A stretch of DNA of 7,479 nt from the NCBI GenBank assembly GCA_012799315.1, contig JAAZLM010000165.1, positions 1-7,479 of the forward strand. The letters run 5' to 3'. Positions 1 through 5,942 of the stretch are shown in pieces; position 1 is the stretch's first letter; each line of letters starts with the position of its first letter. The position numbers were made by a program, and so were the translations under genes. This stretch comes from Clostridiales bacterium (GTDB taxonomy: Bacteria > Bacillota > Clostridia > Oscillospirales > Ruminococcaceae). Below the pieces are notes generated by a model. It was not told the DNA's origin, made no database searches, and saw only the letters and a program-made list of their open reading frames with translations.

Positions 1-1
1 A

Positions 2-835
2 GATGATACAACGATAAAATCATTAGTTGAGAAACATTGTATTAGCCCGGATTTTGCAAGAAATAGGAATCATTCTTCATTGCTTTTATCGGAAGATGAG
101 TCAATCTCCATCATGATAAATGAGGAGGATCATGTGCGTATTCAAGCATTGCAAAGCGGTCTTTCACTCAATAGAGCGCTCGATATAGCGAACAAAATTG
201 ATGATGTCATTGACGCAAGGGTAAACTACGCATTTGATGAAAAGCTAGGTTACCTAACGACTTGTCCAACTAATATAGGCACGGGACTTAGGGCATCGGT
301 AATGCTCCATCTCCCTGCATATGAACGAGCGAATATGATATCCAATCTTGCTACTATGGTATCGAAATTAGGGCTGACTATCAGAGGAGTTTTTGGTGAA
401 GGTAGTCATCAAAGAGGCTCGGTATACCAGATTTCTAATCAAATAACGCTTGGCATATCGGAAAGTGATGCAATAGCGAATCTTGAGGGGATCGTTCAGC
501 AAATTATTAAACAGGAGCGCCAAATGAGAAAGAGCCAATTCGATGCTAATCCATCGATAGAAGATGCTATCTACCGTGGCTATGGAATATTAAAGTATGC
601 ACGGCGAATTTCCAGTCAAGAGATGTATCAGCTGATATCCGTTCTTCGTGAAGGAATTTCTCTAGGAGTTTTTAATAAGATAGATATAGCAAAGATTAAC
701 AAGTTAGAATTTGAGTGCGGAACTGCACAATTGATTAAGAAGCTTAAAGTAGACGATAATTTAAATGATGAGGATAGAACTTGCGCCGACTCAAGAGATA
801 AGTTGCGGGCAAGTCTAATACGTAATTTAATTTAA
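2..835 (+). CDS. mcsB: Protein-arginine kinase McsB, 3' part (start lies before the window)
   Basis: The frame is open from base 2 to a TAA at 833-835, giving 277 residues. By comparison with B. subtilis McsB, about 80 N-terminal residues are missing, including the SSRIRLARN-type nucleotide-binding segment. McsB is a phosphagen-kinase-fold enzyme that phosphorylates arginines on misfolded proteins and on the CtsR repressor, marking them for ClpC-ClpP. Visible signatures, numbered from the window edge, are LVEKH (8-12), NEEDH (40-44, the catalytic acidic cluster), TCPTNIGTGLRASVM (87-101, with the catalytic cysteine at 88, equivalent to B. subtilis C167) and QISNQITLG. Near the C-terminus RDKLRA (265-270) matches the RDxxRA allosteric phosphoarginine-binding motif. 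The protein ends a few residues after this motif, so it lacks the short C-terminal tail of the B. subtilis enzyme. A TTG at base 80 is internal and is not the start, because clear McsB homology continues upstream of it. The operon promoter and any CtsR operator would lie outside the window. Confidence 0.96.
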   Translation, partial: DDTTIKSLVEKHCISPDFARNRNHSSLLLSEDESISIMINEEDHVRIQALQSGLSLNRALDIANKIDDVIDARVNYAFDEKLGYLTTCPTNIGTGLRASVMLHLPAYERANMISNLATMVSKLGLTIRGVFGEGSHQRGSVYQISNQITLGISESDAIANLEGIVQQIIKQERQMRKSQFDANPSIEDAIYRGYGILKYARRISSQEMYQLISVLREGISLGVFNKIDIAKINKLEFECGTAQLIKKLKVDDNLNDEDRTCADSRDKLRASLIRNLI

Positions 836-842
836 GGAGGAG
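834..842 (+). promoter_or_regulatory. Ribosome binding site of clpC, overlapping the mcsB stop
   Basis: AAGGAGGAG begins inside the mcsB TAA and lies 5 bases before the ATG at 848. It is a near-perfect anti-Shine-Dalgarno match. It fixes the clpC start and suggests translation of clpC closely follows that of mcsB on one transcript. No separate clpC promoter is evident in the mcsB 3' end. Confidence 0.85.
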
Positions 843-847
843 ATTTT

Positions 848-3340
848 ATGTACAATTTCAACGGTTTCACAGAAAAGGCGAATGTAGCGCTCAATTCGGC
901 AATTAAATTTGCCGCTGAATTGGGTCACACCTATATTGGAAGTGAGCATATTCTATGCGGATTGCTTTCTTCCCCCGACAATAGCGTTGCATATACTGTT
1001 TTAAATAAGAATGGAATTACTTTAGAAGCAGTTGCAGAAAGACTAATTCAATCAGTGGGCAAGGGCATGAGGACAAAGCTAACTCCCGATGATTTCACAC
1101 CTAGAAGCAAGCGAATTCTAGAGATGTCAATTGCTCAGGCAAGAATGCTCGGTCATAATTACGTTGGCACTGAACATATTCTAATGGCGATTCTAAAGGA
1201 AAGTGACAGTATTGCCGTTGTTCTAATTAGGGAGCTAGGCGGCAGTGTTAGCACGATCTTCAGTGAATGCGGCGGACAGATGTCGGGCATTGGCAGCGAT
1301 GGAATGTCGGAAGAGATCGGCATGGGCCCGCAATCAATGCAAAGCCAGGGTGGTAGCAAGGGTAATCTAGATAAGTTCGGGCAAGATCTAACCGAACGGG
1401 CAAGGGCAAATAAAATTGATCCTGTAATAGGTAGAGATGAGGAAATTAATAGAGTAATTCAAGTTCTTTCCCGTCGTACGAAAAATAATCCTTGCTTAAT
1501 TGGTGAGCCCGGTGTTGGTAAGACTGCAATAGCAGAGGGGCTAGCATTAAAAATAGTTAATGGTGAGGTGCCCGAAAACATCAAAGGTTTTAAGGTTTTC
1601 ATGCTTAACATGACTTCAATGCTAGCAGGAACAAAATACCGTGGCGATTTTGAAGAACGTATAAAGTCGGCAATTGATGAGATGATTAAAGCTGGCGATA
1701 TAATCCTATTCATAGATGAGATCCATACCATCATGCGGGCAGGTGCTACGGAGGGGGGCGCATTAGATGCTGCAAACATCCTAAAGCCACTCCTAGCTAG
1801 AGGCGAATTGCAAGTCATTGGTGCTACAACTCTAGAAGAATATCGTCAATATATAGAAAAAGATAGTGCACTTGAAAGACGGTTTGAACCGATAGTTGTT
1901 GAGGAGCCATCGGAAGAAGATGCTATTCAAATCCTATTTGGATTGCGTGATAAATATGAGGCTCACCATAAGATTAAAATCAGCGACGAAGCAGTCGAGG
2001 CAGCAGTTACACTATCGAAGCGTTATATTACCGATAGATTCCTTCCCGATAAGGCGATTGACTTAATAGATGAAGCATCATCTAAGCTTAGGTTAAAGGC
2101 ATTTACTGCACCGCCGAATTTGAAGGAATGTGAAGATAAAATAAAAGGCGTTCAAAAGGAGAAAGAGGCTGCCGTTAATCAGCAGGACTTTGAAGCTGCG
2201 GCGAAACTCCGTGATGAAGAAAACAAGTTAAAAGAAGAATATGATAACTTACGCAAACAATGGGGAGAGGCAAGTGAAGAAAGTCTAGGTGTTGTATCTA
2301 GTGAAGATATTGCCGATATTGTCGCAAGTAAGACGGGAATCCCCGTAATGCAGATGACGGAGTCCGAGGGTGAAAGATTGCTACGCATTGAGGAAATTAT
2401 TCACAAGCGTGTAGTTGGTCAAGAAGAAGCAGTAAACTCCATCGCTAGAGCAATTAGACGTGGTAGGGCTGGTCTGAAAGATCCAAATCGCCCGATCGGC
2501 TCATTCATCTTCCTTGGTCCAACCGGTGTAGGAAAAACTGAACTATCAAAGGCATTAGCGGAAAGCCTATTCGGTGAAGAAGATGCTATGATACGTCTTG
2601 ATATGTCGGAGTACATGGAGCCGCATTCTGTTTCAAAGATTGTCGGATCACCTCCCGGATATGTTGGATATGACAGTGGTGGGCAATTAACTGAAAAAAT
2701 CCGCCGCAAGCCGTATTCTGTCGTGCTATTCGACGAGATCGAAAAGGCACATCCCGATGTGTTTAACATTTTACTACAAATACTTGAGGATGGTATTCTA
2801 ACCGATTCACAAGGTAGAACTGTCGACTTCAGGAATTCTGTAATAATTATGACGTCCGATGTCGGAGCAAGATTGATTACCGATCGGAAGAGTTTCGGCT
2901 TTACTGAAGTTTCACACGATGATTCAGATAATAAAGACGAGGTTATGAAGGAGCTAAGAAAGAGTTTCCGCCCTGAATTCCTCAATAGAATTGATGACAT
3001 CATTGTGTTCCATAAGTTATCGAAAGAAGATATTAGAGAAGTTGCACGCATAATGCTTGAAACACTAGCTAAGAGAATGCAGGAGCTAGGAATGCAGATA
3101 TCTTATACTGATGAGGCGATTGATAAAATTGCCGTTGCAGGATATGATCCTAGCTACGGTGCAAGGCCACTAAGACGTGCCATTTCATCACAAATTGAAG
3201 ATATGCTATCGCAGAAGTTGTTGGAGGGTGCTATCAAATCCGGTGACGAAATCAAACTTATTATAAAGGATGATGAATTCGATATTCTCAAGGTTGAAAA
3301 GAGTCCAGCTGTGGCATCGGCATCTTCGGACGATGAATAA
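848..3340 (+). CDS. clpC: ATP-dependent Clp protease ATP-binding subunit ClpC
   Basis: This is a complete 830-residue Hsp100 unfoldase, slightly longer than B. subtilis ClpC (810). It is a cytosolic hexamer that unfolds tagged proteins and threads them into ClpP. Domain order: two Clp-N repeats (about 1-140), where E33 and E109 in the SEHIL and TEHIL motifs match the phosphoarginine-contacting glutamates E32 and E106 of B. subtilis; a Gly/Met/Ser-rich linker (about 143-172); AAA+ D1 with Walker A GEPGVGKT (219-226), pore loop KYRG (263-266), Walker B ILFIDE (286-291) and the LERRF arginine finger (342-346). Next is the UVR/coiled-coil M domain (about 425-470), with F448 matching the M-domain contact F436 of S. 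aureus ClpC. D2 has Walker A GPTGVGKT (557-564), pore loop GYVGY (604-608), Walker B VVLFDE (625-630), a ClpP-docking loop with FGF (683-685) and sensor 2 GARPLRR (771-777). Oddities: D671 replaces the usual D2 sensor-1 Asn, and K495 replaces Trp of the usual WTGIPV motif. It is the last gene before the terminator and is co-transcribed with mcsB. Confidence 0.98.
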   Translation: MYNFNGFTEKANVALNSAIKFAAELGHTYIGSEHILCGLLSSPDNSVAYTVLNKNGITLEAVAERLIQSVGKGMRTKLTPDDFTPRSKRILEMSIAQARMLGHNYVGTEHILMAILKESDSIAVVLIRELGGSVSTIFSECGGQMSGIGSDGMSEEIGMGPQSMQSQGGSKGNLDKFGQDLTERARANKIDPVIGRDEEINRVIQVLSRRTKNNPCLIGEPGVGKTAIAEGLALKIVNGEVPENIKGFKVFMLNMTSMLAGTKYRGDFEERIKSAIDEMIKAGDIILFIDEIHTIMRAGATEGGALDAANILKPLLARGELQVIGATTLEEYRQYIEKDSALERRFEPIVVEEPSEEDAIQILFGLRDKYEAHHKIKISDEAVEAAVTLSKRYITDRFLPDKAIDLIDEASSKLRLKAFTAPPNLKECEDKIKGVQKEKEAAVNQQDFEAAAKLRDEENKLKEEYDNLRKQWGEASEESLGVVSSEDIADIVASKTGIPVMQMTESEGERLLRIEEIIHKRVVGQEEAVNSIARAIRRGRAGLKDPNRPIGSFIFLGPTGVGKTELSKALAESLFGEEDAMIRLDMSEYMEPHSVSKIVGSPPGYVGYDSGGQLTEKIRRKPYSVVLFDEIEKAHPDVFNILLQILEDGILTDSQGRTVDFRNSVIIMTSDVGARLITDRKSFGFTEVSHDDSDNKDEVMKELRKSFRPEFLNRIDDIIVFHKLSKEDIREVARIMLETLAKRMQELGMQISYTDEAIDKIAVAGYDPSYGARPLRRAISSQIEDMLSQKLLEGAIKSGDEIKLIIKDDEFDILKVEKSPAVASASSDDE

Positions 3341-3343
3341 AGA

Positions 3344-3378
3344 AAGAACATCGCTAGTTCAAAACTAGCGATGTTCTT
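3344..3378. terminator. Probable bidirectional intrinsic terminator between convergent genes
   Basis: A perfect 16-bp stem (AAGAACATCGCTAGTT paired with AACTAGCGATGTTCTT) encloses a 3-base loop at 3360-3362. It begins 4 bases after the clpC stop and ends 24 bases short of the EAL-gene stop at 3402. Pyrimidine-rich tracts follow on both strands: CTTCTTT on plus, and TCTTTATTC on minus. Neither is a long uninterrupted U-run, so termination efficiency is inferred. Confidence 0.85.
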
Positions 3379-3401
3379 CTTTGCATCTTTATATAAATCG
3401 A

Positions 3402-5654
3402 TTATTTTGTGAAGTAATCGACGAATTCATCCGATGCGCATGGTCTACCATAAAGATACCCTTGTGCAAGATCTACATTCAAATCAGCTAGGAAGTCCGA
3501 TTGCCCTATTGTTTCGATCCCCTCCGCTAATACCGTTACCTTCATTGATTTTGCAAGATTGACAATTGCAGTTGTAATATGTTTAGATGCGATATTTGTT
3601 TCAACATCAATCACTAAACTACGGTCAATTTTCAATGTATCAATCGGAATAATCTTGAGCGAGCTAAGAGATGAATACCCGCTCCCGAAATCGTCCATCG
3701 ATATAGAGCAGCCCAATTCACGAATTTCATTAAGTATCTTAATTGTTCTATCTATATCCTTCATCGCCATTGTTTCCGTCAATTCAATGTCTAGCCATTT
3801 TGCATCTAATCCCGTGCTACCGAGCACATCTTTTATAGTGCAAACTATATCAGTTTCGTAAAATTGAGCTTGTGAAACATTAACAGATATTTTAACTGCG
3901 CCGAGTCCCTCATCCTGCCACTTTTTATTTTGGCGGCAAGCTTCTCGCATTCCCCATTCGTCAATTTTAGTTATTAAGCCAATTTCCTCAGCTACTGGGA
4001 TGAATGTGCCCGGCGGTACGATTCCTTTTTCAGGGTGGTTCCATCTCATTAATGCTTCAATTCCCATTAGCTTTTTTGTCTTAATGTCTACTTTCGGCTG
4101 GTAGAAAAGTGTGAATTCCTGCTCTTCGCAAGCTATATTTAATTCTTTCTCAAGTAGCTCCCTCTCAAGCATTAGGCGCTGAATATCTTCATCAAAGAAT
4201 TGAAATTTAGTATTAGGAGATGACTTCGCCACCATCAATGCCATGCTCGCTTCATCAAGCATTGATATCATATTAGGTGTATCATCATTGAGCAAGCTAA
4301 TTCCGCACTTAATCTCCACCTTTTCTTTTAGCAGGAGTGATAGGCTTATCCCGCCGACTGCAGCGCCGACTCGCTCAAGCAAATCGTCTACTTGTGAAAT
4401 ATCATCATATTTATACATCAGTGCAAAATCATCGCCACTCAGCCGTGATAGGAATGTCCCGTCGTCGATAGCTGATGCAATGCTCTTTGCCACTTCAACA
4501 AGAAGTTTGTTGCCCGCCTCATATCCGGATAGGTTATTAACTCTTTGGAATCGGTCAATATCTAGAACAATGAGCGCAACATTCTCGCTGTTTTGCTTTG
4601 CTTGTCGAACGATATTCTCTCCCTCTAATAGGAATTTTCTACGATTGGCAAGACCGGTTAGCTCATCTTGGAACGTTGTCCTATCGATGATTTTATGGAC
4701 ATCTTTTTGCGTTGTAACATCAATGAAAGCACCGATAATTCGAATAACTTCACCCGATGAATTTTTGGTATTCTTAAATTTCAACATGAAATAATGATAA
4801 TTCCCGTCCATTGTTTTTATGCGTGTTTCTAAAACAAATGAATCTGTTAAGCCAATTGCAAGCCGATTATATTCAAACACATATTCATCAAAATCATCGG
4901 GATGAATTCTGCTTCTAATATCATTACTGTTGACCTTTTTATTCGTTTTTATACCAAATATTCGCCGTGCCTTATTGGATAGATATATATCATCTTCCAT
5001 GCCTATTTCTAGCACGGTAATGCCAATTTCGGCACTTTCCATAGCTAGATTATATCGTTCCTCCGACACTGCTAAATTGTGGTTCATCTCCATCAATTCT
5101 TGCTTGAGTTGTGTGTTCCTCGTTACATCTGTTCCGACAGATAATATGTATTTTACGTCTTTTTCGTCCTTTAATAGGACACTGTTGAAAATAACGTGCA
5201 TCTTCCCTTTATTCTTTGTTCTAAAGATGAATGGGCTATTGTCATTCTCAAGCGCCTTTTTAGCTAGTATATTACCTGAAATTTCATTTCCCGAATCTTT
5301 ATCGTTGAAAATCTCTTTAACGATAGTAATATCAAGTACATGATAATTCCCATCAATAACGTCCCTCATATACTCGTTAAATTCTACGAAATCTAGGTCG
5401 GTATTCCAAACAATCGTCATTGACTTCGCACTTTCTAAAATCTGCTCGTAAAAGGATCTTTGCATCCCTAGATGCCTACCTACAAGTACGTTGCGTATAC
5501 GCAAAATTATCAGGATCATCACCAATATTAAGATGGCTAATATCAGCAGCGCTATCTTGAGCGGAATGCTAATACCTCGATCGATCGGCACATTCTGTGT
5601 GCCTAGTTGCGTTGGCGGGTTGTAAAATACTGTCAGGATAGAATAAATTCTCAT
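3402..5654 (-). CDS. Membrane-anchored PAS-PAS-GGDEF(degenerate)-EAL protein, probable c-di-GMP phosphodiesterase
   Basis: This 750-residue protein has one membrane segment (about 30-51, followed by a basic stretch, so the rest should be cytosolic). It then has two PAS-type sensor domains (about 66-178 and 197-316, each ending in a G-x-x-x-DVT motif), a GGDEF domain (about 321-487, opening with ELTGLANRRKF) and a C-terminal EAL domain (about 494-747). The GGDEF signature is SGDDF (406-410), the usual GH..GD segment reads SGYEAGN (376-382), and there is no RxxD inhibitory site just upstream, so cyclase activity is doubtful. The EAL catalytic set is complete: E533 (EAL), N592, E624 (ELTET), D654-D655 (DDFGSGYSS), K675, D677, E711 (AEGIET) and Q731 (QGYLYGRP). 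Inferred role: hydrolysis of cyclic di-GMP to pGpG under control of PAS signals and perhaps GTP bound by the GGDEF domain. The start is supported by AAAGGAA (complement of 5662-5668) 7 bases before the ATG. It is convergent with clpC and divergent from the ABC exporter. The signal sensed is not recognisable. Confidence 0.93.
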   Translation of the reverse strand: MRIYSILTVFYNPPTQLGTQNVPIDRGISIPLKIALLILAILILVMILIILRIRNVLVGRHLGMQRSFYEQILESAKSMTIVWNTDLDFVEFNEYMRDVIDGNYHVLDITIVKEIFNDKDSGNEISGNILAKKALENDNSPFIFRTKNKGKMHVIFNSVLLKDEKDVKYILSVGTDVTRNTQLKQELMEMNHNLAVSEERYNLAMESAEIGITVLEIGMEDDIYLSNKARRIFGIKTNKKVNSNDIRSRIHPDDFDEYVFEYNRLAIGLTDSFVLETRIKTMDGNYHYFMLKFKNTKNSSGEVIRIIGAFIDVTTQKDVHKIIDRTTFQDELTGLANRRKFLLEGENIVRQAKQNSENVALIVLDIDRFQRVNNLSGYEAGNKLLVEVAKSIASAIDDGTFLSRLSGDDFALMYKYDDISQVDDLLERVGAAVGGISLSLLLKEKVEIKCGISLLNDDTPNMISMLDEASMALMVAKSSPNTKFQFFDEDIQRLMLERELLEKELNIACEEQEFTLFYQPKVDIKTKKLMGIEALMRWNHPEKGIVPPGTFIPVAEEIGLITKIDEWGMREACRQNKKWQDEGLGAVKISVNVSQAQFYETDIVCTIKDVLGSTGLDAKWLDIELTETMAMKDIDRTIKILNEIRELGCSISMDDFGSGYSSLSSLKIIPIDTLKIDRSLVIDVETNIASKHITTAIVNLAKSMKVTVLAEGIETIGQSDFLADLNVDLAQGYLYGRPCASDEFVDYFTK

Positions 5655-5677
5655 AAATCGATTCCTTTCGATAAGTT

Positions 5678-5687
5678 TTAATTCTAC
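5678..5687. repeat. TTAATTCTAC repeat, copy 1
   Basis: This 10-bp sequence is identical to 5771-5780 and lies 93 bp from it, in the leader of the EAL gene close to its ribosome binding site. On the leader RNA it reads GTAGAATTAA. Its function is unknown, and in AT-rich DNA chance recurrence is possible. Confidence 0.4.
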
Positions 5688-5770
5688 ATATAATGTCTTT
5701 TATTAAAATAATGTAAAGGCTATGTTTTGCTTTGTGTTAGAAAAATTACAACGTTCAAATTGCATCTGAG

Positions 5771-5790
5771 TTAATTCTACTTAATTCGAC
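5771..5790. repeat. Tandem pair of TTAATTC(T/G)AC repeats, copies 2 and 3
   Basis: Two adjacent 10-bp units, TTAATTCTAC and TTAATTCGAC, differ at one base. They lie about 11 to 30 nt after the predicted minus-strand transcription start. This could be a tandem regulator site or an RNA element, but no known family is recognised. Confidence 0.4.
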
Positions 5791-5803
5791 ATTATTAAGC
5801 ATT

Positions 5804-5813
5804 TACAATTGTA
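5804..5813. repeat. Perfect palindrome TACAATTGTA over the minus-strand -10
   Basis: This 10-bp self-complementary sequence covers the -10 element of the EAL-gene promoter. It shares the CAATTG core with the palindrome at 5855-5864, 51 bp away centre to centre. It could be an operator, or partly an accident of the -10 sequence. Confidence 0.4.
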
Positions 5814-5837
5814 CCATAAGTTTCAATGTAAAGTCAA
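5808..5837 (-). promoter_or_regulatory. Sigma-A-type promoter of the EAL gene
   Basis: On the minus strand, TTGACT (complement of 5832-5837) is followed by an 18-bp spacer and TACAAT (complement of 5808-5813). A TGG immediately before the -10 makes it an extended -10. The predicted start is near 5801. Confidence 0.75.
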
Positions 5838-5854
5838 CTTCACTGTATAGAATC

Positions 5855-5864
5855 GTCAATTGAC
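5855..5864. repeat. Perfect palindrome GTCAATTGAC over the plus-strand -35
   Basis: This 10-bp self-complementary sequence overlaps the -35 hexamer of the exporter promoter (TTGACT, 5860-5865). Its GTCAA half also occurs at 5833-5837, within the minus-strand -35. It could be a repressor site, but no known consensus is recognised. Confidence 0.4.
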
Positions 5865-5889
5865 TTTAATGCAAAATCAATGGTATAAT
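5860..5889 (+). promoter_or_regulatory. Sigma-A-type promoter of the ABC exporter gene
   Basis: TTGACT (5860-5865), an 18-bp spacer and a consensus TATAAT (5884-5889), with TGG just before it as an extended -10. The predicted start is near 5896, giving a leader of about 47 nt. Its layout copies that of the divergent promoter at 5808-5837. Confidence 0.85.
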
Positions 5890-5925
5890 AATCTATATAA
5901 AAAAATAAATTCAACTGTCAAAAGT

Positions 5926-5931
5926 AAGGAG
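5926..5931 (+). promoter_or_regulatory. Ribosome binding site of the ABC exporter gene
   Basis: AAGGAG lies 11 bases before the ATG at 5943, somewhat longer than the usual spacing. The next in-frame ATG (5952) would be further away still, so 5943 is preferred. Confidence 0.7.
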
Positions 5932-5942
5932 TCATAATTTAA

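Larger units (their letters stand above)
5655..5801 (-). other. Long 5' leader of the EAL gene (about 147 nt)
   Basis: If the promoter with -10 at 5808-5813 is used, transcription starts near 5801 and leaves an untranslated leader of about 147 nt. It is very AT-rich and contains three copies of a 10-bp repeat (listed separately). I see no convincing open reading frame, strong hairpin or c-di-GMP riboswitch core. A weaker internal promoter is possible: TTTACA (complement of 5712-5717) followed about 18 bases on by TTATAT. It would give a much shorter leader. Confidence 0.45.

Noticed and set aside
80..82. TTG as the start codon of the first gene
   Set aside because: The 26 codons before it are open and match the McsB segment LVEKH-ISP, so the gene begins before the window.
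2419..3051. A 210-codon open frame on the minus strand inside clpC
   Set aside because: It lies antisense to highly conserved D2 motifs of ClpC, its translation is Ser/Ile-rich without recognisable domains, and no ribosome binding site fits. It is a codon-usage shadow.
4243..4794. A 183-codon plus-strand frame inside the GGDEF region of the EAL gene
   Set aside because: The minus strand encodes recognisable GGDEF and PAS sequence through the whole span. The plus-strand translation is low-complexity Ser/Ile-rich and resembles no known family.
5655..5801. A c-di-GMP riboswitch before the EAL gene
   Set aside because: The leader lacks the paired stems and tetraloop-receptor layout of the GEMM family as far as can be judged by eye. 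Only a short purine-rich resemblance was seen.
5830..5867. The AAAGTCAA/TTGACTTT inverted repeat as a terminator or CtsR operator
   Set aside because: The arms are only 8 bp with a 22-bp loop and coincide with -35 hexamers, so a transcript hairpin is unlikely. The CtsR heptad GGTCAAA is not present as a direct repeat.
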